In this document: positions 39,801 to 51,800 of the stretch, piece after piece | Layout: every line of letters starts with the position of its first letter | Numbering within the stretch: position 1 is the stretch's first letter | Source of the DNA: Andrena cerasifolii | Taxonomy: Eukaryota > Arthropoda > Insecta > Hymenoptera > Andrenidae | NCBI RefSeq assembly: GCF_050908995.1 | Contig: NC_135123.1 | Location: 10,106,001 to 10,170,000, forward strand | Length of the DNA: 64,000 nucleotides | Reading direction: 5' to 3' | Program-made: the position numbers and the translations under genes | Notes under the pieces: model-generated | Databases searched by the model: none | What the model was told of the DNA's origin: nothing | Seen by the model: only the letters and a program-made list of their open reading frames with translations

Positions 39801-42800
39801 ATACGACGCCGCATTTTAGGGATTCTTGTATCTTTCAGCGAGATCAATGGGAATTTTAAATGAATGCGGGGGCGCTGCACACGGACCCAAGTGGTTTCAC
39901 GACTTTATTATGTATCCATCGTTGACTGTATCGTATTTCTCTTCTTCGTTCCCTCTATTCACTTCTTCTCTATCCACTTTCGCGTCACTTATGGACTTAT
40001 GGCTCGATGGAGCGTCATTTCAGATTACCAACGCGGTCACGAGTTTCTCTCTCTCTCTTTTTCTCTCTCTCTCTCTCTCTCTCTCTTTCTATGTTTCTCT
40101 CTCTTTCTTTCTTTCTCTCTCTCTCTCTCTCTCGGTCTTTCTCTTTCTCTCTCTCTCTCTCGCTCTTTCTGTTTTCTTGTTCTTTTGCTGTTTTCTTTTT
40201 CTGAACGTTATCTTACACCGATTTTCGTTGCTCGCAGAAAATGAACGGGCGTGGGTAATGATTTGTTTATCGTGCGATTAACACGGTCCGTGGTTGTCGG
40301 TCGGCGGAGTTAATCGATTACACGGGGTTCCACACGCGTGTTGCTACTTTGCTCCCCTTATTAATTTTTTTTTTTTTTTTTTTTTATACAATAACCGCAT
40401 CTCGTTGTTACCTATGCTTGTTGCTGTGTATGGGAATATTTTGCGACGGGGAAATGAGAATAAAAGAGCCGTCACACGCCGAGTAACCACTTTAAGCGTT
40501 TACCACGCACTGCCGCGCAGAGAGAAATTCGTGGTGAAATTGGTGCAAGTATCTCTGTAACAGAAAGAAAGACAAAGAAAAAAATGGGAAAATATATACG
40601 AGGCGACAGTGATCGGTGCTTCCTTTTCTTCGAGCCGTTTTTTTTTTCTCGTTGCACTCTCGATCGGTCTAATTAGCAGATAAACCGTCGAGATTAGTTC
40701 CGCAATGGATACGAAGACAAATTCTCGGTTGGTAGTCATAGTTCGGTGATTAAATGGGAACTGTAATAATAGTGTAATTAAGAAAATACGATGAAACGTA
40801 AAGTACGATGTAAAGATCGATTTAAATAATTAAGAGAATCGGATTATGTAAAGGATTTATCGTTTAATGTCTATTTTATGTTAGAAATTCTGCCTATCAT
40901 TCGTCTCGTAAATCATAGTGGAAGTCGTTCGCGTCACGTACACTAGAGATTTTCCTCTTCTCCTCTATTACGTAGATCTTGACGCAAGAAGACTGGAATG
41001 TTGTGCTGTTCAACGGCATGCAGAAAACCTCCCACTGGGCGGCACTTTACTTCGTCGCGCTGATGACTTTTGGAAATTATGTTCTGTTCAATCTACTGGT
41101 CGCGATTCTGGTCGAAGGATTCTCCTCAGAGGTATGACAGCACACGGCCAGGCCTTCGTCTTTGAAAATTCGTTTACTAATTCGATTTAATTACCATTAT
41201 TCAAATCTTATTTATATTCTCCATTAATTGCATTATGTTTCATCATGAAAGTGTCGAAGTATCACGAAAGGGAAACTGGAGGTGTTGCTTAAAATAATTT
41301 CGAGTTATTTAATTCTGTATCGATTCCTTTTAATATAATGCGCGAATATTTTTTACATAGAAACAAAACTGGGGATTTTGAATTGAGGATCTTGCAGCTC
41401 CATCTTTACCAACTTCGAGTAAATTAGAAAAAACTGTGTATACAATTATTGCTTTGATTTAACATTAAGAAGAGAACACTAATTGAAAAATATATATTTT
41501 CGCACAATAAGTATTACCTAGTTATTGAGTTGATAAGTTTTTATTTCTATTTTTGGCGAAAAGTATTCTATAATAAAAATATTAATATTGATATTAATAT
41601 TGATATTATTATTTTTATTTATTTGCAATAAAACACATCATAACTCAACAACTGTAAAAACTGGAGCTGCACCCCTCTTGCTGCAAGCTCCTCAATTACA
41701 GTTACCGTAATATCGGGATAGAACAGTACTTTTGGAATTTTTGCTTTGCACATTTACTAATAAAATGAATTGCCGTTATATTGAATTATATATCATGTGT
41801 TACGTTAAATTACTTAAAATAGTTCGTTTAGAAGTGAATACGTTTTTTATTCGAAAATCAGCAATTAATTACATCAAGTATAAGTTCAGCCTCTAATGTT
41901 AGAGTAAGTATCAAGGAACGTTGATGTATTTATGCAGAGGAACGAAAGAAGGGAACGCGAACAAAGAGAAATGGCTAGGCTTGCTGCAAAGGAAGCAGGA
42001 ATGGGGAGCGACGAAGGGTCCTCCAGGATATCGAGATCACATTCGATCACTGATAGCGATACATACACTCAGGTGTGTACATACAATTTACAGAAAGCAT
42101 ATAACATTCGCATTTAAACCTTCCTCCTAATTCCAACAATTTTCTAAATTTTCGCTAATTTTCTTTCAAGTTTTACCAAGCCCACTTGTGAGGGCCATTT
42201 TCACCCTGTCGATATGAAAATTATGAGAGAAATGGGTCAAGGAAATCATCTTTTCCAGGCTCACTGTGTATATGTTGAATGTCTTTCTAAGAACTACTAT
42301 ATACAAGTTTCATTAAAATCGATGGCTTCGTGACTGGCCCTCGTTAGTCCTGCAATTAACTCTTCATTTTCGATGTTTGACATCGCTGTATAGCAAAGTT
42401 CCCCGTGCTCCTTAGCAATTTCTCCAGGAAACGATCCATTTGCCAAGCTGAAAGGAAGAGCTGTGTACACACTCGTCTTTCGCTGACGGTTGACTGTTGA
42501 CAGTTTGCGCAGTGGCCATTGTTCATATTTGCAAGTCTTCCCAGTGCTTTTCAGACAACATTAGATTGTGTGCTCAGCTCGGTGGCTGAGCTAGTCCTAG
42601 ATAATTATTGAACAATTATCGTGAAATTTTGCTCGACATTAGCGTGTAACGCTTTCAACCAGTTCCACAAATTTCTTGGCACGGGGATTGCACTCGAACC
42701 AATAATCGTTTGACCAACGTTTCTCAAGTCATCTTTGCCTCTGACTTAAATTAATGACGTTTCTTTTATATACGTAAAGGAAATGTAATTCCTTTAATTT

Positions 42801-45800
42801 AATTTGAATACTGCCGCGCTCTCTCGAGCGCTAATAAAGTAGAGGGTGTGAAGGGCGAGAGGGTAAACAGAAAACAGTTATGCACGTGGCAATTCACGCA
42901 GAGTAATTATAAATTAAAGGTATTAACAGAACTTGGAAATAGAGATTAACAGGGTGATCAGTGACATTAAATGTCGTTTCTTGATTACAGGTAGGAACTT
43001 TGTAAATAGTAGTGTAAATAAACTTAAATAACGAAATATAATTACTTGATTACAGAGAAACTCAGTTTCGTTATTGTTAATCACCATCAATTACTCTGAA
43101 GAAACAACAACACATTACATATACATCTAAACTTTTTCGTTGCTGCAGCAGCTTTACTCCTTCTTTGGACTCGTACAGGGGTTACACACAGAATATTTCA
43201 AGTCTTCTACTAAAAATTCTTTAAATAAAACATTCAGCCCTCGGTTCTCAAATCCAAATCTGATACTCAGGAGAAGGCTTTTATCATTTTATTGGAACCA
43301 AAATGAATATACATATACGTTACGTGCATCGCAGAATAAAACATTTCCACTGTAGTTAAGAAAACATTTTTTTATTTCCATTTAGTTAGTTGAATTTTAT
43401 TTTTAGGATTATGTGATTCCTTTGAATATTTAATGTATCTTTTCTGAAACGAAAATGCCCTGTTTTGCGTGATAATGGAAATAAGGGTAGATTATTGCTG
43501 ACTCGTAGGACCGTAAGAACTCGTGGCAGAGTGCAGAAGAGTTGCGCAAGTATAAAGACAACAACAGCAGGGAAAAGCAGAACACTGTTTGGAGGCATCA
43601 GATCGATGAGCCGAAGTGTAACATTCAAAAGGAAAATAAAATGATGGGCGGCGTGGGGCAGCCGCCGATAATTACCCACACAGCAGCCACGCCTCAGGAT
43701 TCGCCTAACACCACCCTCGACGTTGGCTACAGAGATTTAAACTGTCGGGCTGTTTACCCAACCGCGGCATTGTCGATCGAATCTATCGATCGTTCCGGGG
43801 TACGTGCCCTCATCTCATATATTATATAATACAAAAACACTATTTAAAGCAAAATAATTGTATCAAACTAATTAAATTACGACTAATTTATCTACGTTGA
43901 AATTGAACTTTTTAAAAATTTTAGGTAGCGAGGGGTTTCAGAGTTTCTCAATTTTGAAGCAATCGCATGAGGATATTGTTTTTTTTTACAGAGCCAGTGC
44001 AGCATCCCTTCGGGGCTGTTAAAGTTACCAGACGTCTCGAACAAAATACCAACGAAGAATCTGATAGCTGGAGAATTTCAGCGACGGATAAGTCTTGTCA
44101 CTGCTGTAGTTAATCCTGCGACGAGGGAGTCATCCAGTTCAAGGTGTCACTTTATTTCATACTGCAGAGAAAGGAGTAAAAAGGAAAAGGGGGAAGATAT
44201 TTTAGCAATATTATGTAAACCTATCGAAAGTTTCTGTCGCCTTCCTTCCTCGCCATTTGCTATGTTGTAACAAGGATCAATGCCAATCTATAGTACAATG
44301 TTCACTGTAATTTAAATAAAAGTTAGAGAATTCTCAAAAAGAACAGAGACATAACGGACTGTGCATTCGATGGCATTGAAAGTAACGGGTGATAAAAATT
44401 TTTCATTTCATTCCCCGTCTTGTTACAGCCCGCCAAGAATACAAAGGGGTTACTCGTGGAAATTATCACGACCATCCCTAAAGAAGAAACGCTGGTCGCA
44501 AACGGAAGACGACCCTTCTGGAAGGGCCACAGTTTTGAACAACGGTCGAAGCACCCTCGGCTTCAACACAACGTAAGACACAAATAAATGGGGATCAATG
44601 TACAAAGAATTTAGTGAAATTTGTAATACTAAATGAATCGAGGATCTTGCAGCAAGAGGGGTGCAGCTCGGCGTTTACCAACTTCGAATAAATTAGAAAC
44701 AACTGTTTATAAAATTATAGCTTCGACTTAACATTAAAAAGAGAACACTAATTGAATAATATATATTTTCTCACAAGAAGTAGTCGTTATTGAGTTGATA
44801 AGTTTTTATTTCTATTTTCGGCGAATTTTTCAAATCTGGAGCTGCCTAAAACAAAAATATTGCACAAAACAGTAATGGGTGCAGGTTCAAAATATGCAAT
44901 AATTTTTTTTTACGTGTATTACGTGTCGCAACTCAAAAACTAATAAAAATGGAATTGCACCCTTCCTGCTGCAAGGTCCTCAATTGGCAATGGATGCAAC
45001 GATATAGTGAACCAGAGTTTCCTTTTTCCTATTATTTTCTTATTTCAATTCTCCTTGGGGAAATTTCTCAAAACGCAAAGCACGTACATATTAAGACGTA
45101 ATAGGTATAATTTTTTTACCGAAGGAAGAACGATAGTAGGTTTCTGACGGTAAAATTAATTTTCAGCTTCAATGGCGGCTATTTACACGGTTCGATAAAG
45201 AACGACACGCAAAGCGACACGCCGAACAATCGCACGACCGTCCTAACAAGCAATAATCGTAGCCTCAGCCCAAACAATTCCATTGAAAGTCGTAGCTCCT
45301 CTATAAGACGCTATACAGCAACGCCCAATCAGGTGAGTAAAGAGGTTTAACAAGGAATTATGAAGTAGAAAAGATAGAGAAGGGGAGGCGAAGGAAAGTC
45401 ACGTAAGAAAAAATAGAAAATGTGGAGAAAAATCCTGAAAGAAGAAATATTCTCCATTGCATTAAAAAAACAGTGAAAGGAAATGGCTGATCCAAAAATC
45501 ATTTTCCACGTAGAACGCTAAATTTAAACTATGTAAATTACAACATGCTGGGAGAATTTTTAACTCTCAAGAAAGTCGGACAGTTGTTGTGGAGGGTAAT
45601 TGAATTTGAAAGATGTATTTAATATGCATTGAATATTAGAATTATGATTTAGTGGTTTATTAAAAATATTTTGATTAATTGAATTATTTGAGGGCAATTG
45701 CATTTGAAAAATGTATTTAATATGAAATGAATATTAGAATTGTGATTTAGTGGTTAGGTGGTCAGGACACTCTACGGCAGGGCTGCTCAGGGAGCCGTTT

Positions 45801-48800
45801 TTAGCGCCTAGCTGCGAGCAACCCGCCTGTCCCGCTGCTAAGGTTAGAATCGGTGAGAACTGCAGCAGTGTATAGAGCTGGGTTCAAGTCATACCAAATG
45901 CACGTACACTATTTGCAGTCCGCCTCACCGATTCTAACCTTAGCAACGGACAGGCGGGTTGCTCGCAGCTAGGCGCTAAGAACGGCTCCCTGCGCAGCCC
46001 TGCTCTACGGATCAGTTATACCTACAAACGAAAATCAGAATTATGAAAGAATGGAGATTACGCATAGATACACCAAGGCCCATGCGTATGAGATCTAATT
46101 TCTCTGATTAATATGCTTTAAAGATGCGTTGGATCGACGATCTCTCGCGAAGGAACTCTTTGCGCGGGTACGAGAACGTCCAGTCGTCGGCAGGGAAGGG
46201 CTTGCCCGCCGACGAGGTGTCAATGCAATGTTCAGCTGCGCGTACAATCAATAATCTGTCAGTGGAGACTGGCCCACTGCCCAGAATCAAACGACTTCCC
46301 GATCAAGAGGACGACAATCCGCACGCTGACGAGCAGGCGCCGTCTTTAAACGGCCACGGGAGCGCGAGCAGCATCGAGAGGATTAAAAAGATCTTCATGT
46401 TTTTTGAACCCAAAGGTTGCCTTAAAGAACGCGACGACTACTCGCTCTACATTTTCCCACCAAATAATAGGTACGCTTTATAACGTCCCTTCGCAACATT
46501 ATACCCCCGCGGTGGTCGCAAAAGCCCCCCTGGGGTCTCGCGTAACGGTCACAGAAAATTGAGTTCACGAGTCTTGGAAACTAGAGACACAGAAATATTC
46601 AACGGACCACTTTAATTTGTCCAATGTTTGCCGTTTCGGGAACTTAATGCACATTTCTATTTTATGCCTGTGGTTAGCAAAGGTAAATGATATTTCGCAA
46701 CGTAACCGCTGCGATGCACCGTTCGCATTTCAGGTTTCGTGTTCTATGTCGATCTTTGGTTGACCAGAGATGGTTCGATAACGTGGTACTCTTTTTCATT
46801 GGCCTGAATTGCATCACCTTGGCAATGGAGCGGCCGAACATACCACCGGACAGCGGGGAGAGGGTTTTTTTAGCCAGCGCGAACTACATTTTTACTGGAG
46901 TGTTCGCGTTTGAAATGTTCATCAAGGTGACAAACTCGACCAGCCAGCGACATCTCCCCCTTGAACGTCAGGGGAGTTATTCATAACGAGGGTTGTAATT
47001 TATCACAGGTCGTTGCATCTGGCATGCTGTACGGCTCGGACGCTTACTTCACCTCCGGTTGGAATATCATGGACGGAGTTCTTGTGGTCATTTCCATAAT
47101 CGATTTATCAATGTCTCTGCTCTCCTCGAGTAGTCCAAGAATATTCGGAATATTGAGGGTACGCCTGACATTTTCTAGTTGAACTTTTCAATATATAAAA
47201 ACTAAGTACTTTAACCTAAATCCCCCTCATCAAATCCTGAGAATTTCCGCCACCCCCGTCTTTACAATCCCGTTCCCAATTCAGAAACGAGCAAAATCGA
47301 TATCTGACTTATTGTTAGAAACAGTTGTTGGTGATCCATACCTAAGGCGATTCAATTATTTGTGATTAATATTGTTAATCGGTTACAAAGGCAGCCCTAT
47401 TAATTATTTATATCACTTTGCTTGCAGGTTTTTAGGCTTTTAAGGTCGCTGAGGCCGTTAAGGGTGATCAATCGAGCCCCTGGTTTGAAGCTGGTTGTAC
47501 AGACATTGTTATCCTCTTTACGACCTATCGGCAACATCGTTTTGATATGCTGTACTTTTTTCGTAATCTTCGGTATCTTGGGCGTCCAGCTGTTCAAGGG
47601 TGCCTTTTTTTATTGCGACGGGCCTGACGTGAAGAATGTCCGCAACAAGACGGACTGCCTGCTCGATAAACGGAACATCTGGCTGAATAGGAAATACAAT
47701 TTCGATGATCTTGGGAAAGCCCTGATGTCGTTGTTCGTGTTATCTTCAAGGGATGGCTGGGTGAACATCATGTACACCGGGCTCGACGCTGTCGGCGTCG
47801 ATCAACAGGTAAGGCTCTTGGCTGCGGTGCCCTTCGGCCCGCTGCACACGTCCGATTTTTTAACGCGCGGTGCTTTTGCGTTGCCGGAACTAAAATATAA
47901 TATGTCATGGTTTTCTTGGATGTTTACTTTAAAATATACGGCGTTACTTTATTGTATCTTGAATTACATTTATGTGACAGTTCGTTGCAGTATATCAATT
48001 TTAACATTTTGTTTTTAAGAGAAACTTTTTATATGTACGACAAGCCGAGGTGTTTTTTTATTGTTCTATTACAGCCAGTTGAAAATTATTCGGAGTGGAG
48101 GCTGCTGTACTTCATAGCGTTCATCCTGCTGGTTGGCTTCTTCGTGCTGAATATGTTCGTGGGTGTCGTGGTGGAGAACTTCCACCGATGTCGCGAGGAA
48201 CAGGAGAAGGAAGAACGCGTACGAAGGGCTGCCAAACGGGCGTTGCAGATGGAGAAGAAACGTCGAAGTAAGACGAATAGTGTTTGAGGCACGATTTAAT
48301 CGCGGTGCCGTTTCACTTCAAATCGATCGTTTCTTGCGCTCCATCAGAGGGATTTTGATGAAATTGACATATGACGTAGTTCGCGTGAAATTAAGGGGGG
48401 GTTAAGTGATCATTTTGCTAGTTTTGAATTTGCTTAAAAAATTTCACGTGAACTATCAGAACTGATGAAAATCCCTCTCACGATGATCAAGAAACGATCG
48501 ATTTCGAGGAACCGAAGATCGAAAGGAAGGATTTTCACGGACTATTTGGTTTTCAGAGATGCACGAGCCACCTTATTACACGAATTACTCGAAATCCAGG
48601 CTGTTCGTCCATAACGTCGTGACGTCCAAGTACTTCGACCTAGCAATCGCTGCGGTGATCGGCCTGAACGTTGTCACGATGGCAATGGAGTTTTACATGA
48701 TGCCCAAGGCCCTGACCTATGCCCTAAAGATATTCAATTACTTCTTCACTGCTGTCTTTATCCTCGAATCCTTCATGAAGCTTCTCGCTTTGGGTCTTCA

Positions 48801-51800
48801 CCTTTATCTTAAGGACAAGTATGCGTCATTCAATTCCACCCCCTTCTTCCCGGGGCGAGGTGAAGATAGCGGCTTATCAATTCCACGCGATCGACAGTAT
48901 ACCAAAGAGAATCGTTTCGTTTCAGATGGAATCAATTGGACGTAGGAATCGTGATACTCTCGGTGGTTGGCATCGTTCTTGAGGAGGTCGAGTCGAAAAT
49001 CATTCCAATTAATCCTACCATAATTCGCGTGATGCGAGTCCTGCGAATTGCTAGAGGTACGTTGAATAGAGCAATTGAACGAGTGGCTTAAATCAGTCGA
49101 TAAGTATTCTGTTTATACGCAATGGAACCAAGTGAACGCTCTAAACCTGTGAACGTGTTTCTTCGCAGTTTTGAAGCTGCTGAAAATGGCAAAAGGAATA
49201 CGAGCCCTTTTAGACACGGTAATGCAGGCGTTACCGCAAGTCGGAAACTTGGGTCTGCTATTCTTCCTGCTTTTTTTCATATTCGCGGCTCTTGGCGTGG
49301 AATTGTTTGGCCGCTTAGGTGAGTACTAACTCCAATGTTCCTAATAAAACTGTAATATAATATTCAAGAAGATGAAGAGATTACTTGGAAGCTAAGCTAA
49401 GCTATTCTATGTCTGGCTCTGCCATAAAACTTAAAAAACATAGCACAGCTTGGTTTAGCTTTTGGTGGAAACCGTTCCATAAGGATGTGTCGAAGCTAAT
49501 TTTTTAAAAATTAGCATAGCTTAGCTGAGCTTAGCTTCCAGGTGAATCCCCAGCTTTAAATATCAACTTTGCAAATGTGTATTTACTGTTAAGTTATCCC
49601 GAAGAGTTAACTCGCCTTTCCTGGTTAGCAAGCTTGAAGGCGATTACACAGTTTCCTTATTGTTAATTACTTGGTTGTAGAATGCAACGACGACATGCCT
49701 TGCCAGGGCCTTGGCGAGCACGCCCATTTCAGCAACTTCGGCATGGCGTTCCTGACGCTCTTCCGCGTCGCCACCGGTGACAATTGGAACGGTATCATGA
49801 AGGATACGTTGAGAGACGATTGCGACGAGGCAGCCGACTGCGTGAAGAATTGTTGCGTAAGCACCATCATCGCCCCGATCTTTTTCGTCATTTTCGTCCT
49901 GATGGCGCAGTTTGTTCTCGTGAACGTCGTCGTTGCCGTGCTCATGAAACACCTCGAGGAAAGTCACAAACAGGTAAGGGTGTAATCTTAAGGCAACGAA
50001 CAAATCCTGCCACTTTTTCGCTGGGCACCGGGTGTTAACGTGCGGTACCTTTGCAAGATGGAAGATGAACTCGACATGGAGACGCAATTGGAAAGAGAAT
50101 TAGCCGCGGAGCAGGAAGAGCTGCTGGAAGTGGGAGAAGAGGAGGACGATGACGACGATGATAACGTGAAGGGAGAAAGGGAAGACGACGGTGGCGTTGG
50201 AGATGACGACGATGTTAGGGAGCGCGAATCCATTTTACTGACAAGCGAGAAAATACCCGTTAGCAGGCCTGGCCTCGCTAAAGTTCGTTCCCTGCCAGCG
50301 AATTTTATCTACAGTCCACCGCAAGAGAGGAACGCAGATGGTACGTTTCTGGCCACAAAGGCGAAGTTATTTATTTGTTCAGAATATGATGTAACTGAGA
50401 CTGCAAACATGCAGATTCAATGTACAGGAATTAAGGTGTTTCAAAGTAATGCCTGTTAGATGTATTTCTACTTCTTGTTTCTTTTCCTTTCGTGATTCTC
50501 TAGCTCTAGACAGAGTTCTTACTCGCATACACTAAAATTAATAATATTAATTTGATAATATTAATTTGATTATATAAACTTAATAATATTAATTTGAAAA
50601 AATTAGTGAATTATAACCAAAAGCAATCGCTTTTATCCACAACTATTTTTCCAAATGCAAATTTCAACATATCAAAATTTACATCTCTAGAAAAAGACAG
50701 AGAAAAAATATATCAGAGCTTATATCACTGAAAAGTTAAAAGATTCAAAAATACGGAAATGGTAACTCAAAAATGACGCTGCGACCAGTCTGTGATTATA
50801 AGGTGTGACCACGGGGGGTTGAAAGTAAAAAAGTAGAAAGATATTACATGTTTCTTTAATCAAAGTAGTTTCCCTTGGCTATGATCTCTTGCCACTTTTC
50901 TGGTAAAAGTACAAATAGGTGTAGTAAAGAGACATTTACGGTTGGGTCAGAAAGGACCCAGACCGTGAATTAAGTGTGAAAGTGAAGCGCTTTGGTGAAC
51001 ATGATGCAGATAGTCTCTCTTGCATATTACGACACCTATAGACCAGGCTCTAAATATGTCACAGATGGCTCGTTCACCGTGTCGCTGCCACGTCGCAGTT
51101 CGTATCATCGTTCCAATTCAAGACCGTCCAAGTTCAAGTCGAAGCGTCGTCAAACGTTTCATTCGGGGCACCATCCCCAGAGGAGATCCTTACTGCCGAT
51201 GCATTTCGAAGTCGCCGAAGTTTTCGAGAAGCCTGTGAACACTCTAAGCGTGCCCCGAATCATTTCGCAACGCAGTTACGCCGCAGCGAGTCGTGATCTC
51301 GGTCACGCGCAACGCCAACGGTTACAAGTAATGCTTTTAATGACTGTAATTAAAGAGCACGTTGCCGTCAACGTATCATCCCTCGCAGTGTATATATACC
51401 TAATTCTTGAGCACACGAAGCACCGAATGTATTCTTTGTCACCTATCGTATCGATGGCATAAAAGTAGTAAGGGGCAAAAGTAGTCAGTAGCAGTGGCGC
51501 ATTCAGGATTTAATATGGGGGAGCCGAGTTAATCGGCCGATCGCATTTTAAACACTTTCTATTGATTGAAAAGTATGTATTCTACTTTACACGGCTTTGG
51601 AAACACTGTCTGATCAACAAATCACTGCACAAACAATAATGTTCTGCAGCAATTGTTAACTCCACTTTTCCGAAAATACTAACGCGGACACCACACTGGG
51701 TCTGCGCGACCCATAGACTAACTTTATCACGATGTCACTTTGCTTCTTCAGGTAAATTAGGGATCTCATTGCGCGGAATCCGTAGTAGGTGTCCCAAAGT

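Noticed and set aside
39826..40281. 151-codon Ser/Leu-rich open frame
   Set aside because: It is generated by the CT microsatellite.
45878..45895. tRNA B-box-like GGGTTCAAGTC
   Set aside because: There is no A box, acceptor stem or cloverleaf; it lies inside a hAT MITE.
48268..48287. In-frame extension of the IIIS6 exon to a stop, as an alternative short isoform
   Set aside because: A strong donor (gtaaga) and full homology in the next exon make retention unlikely without RNA evidence.
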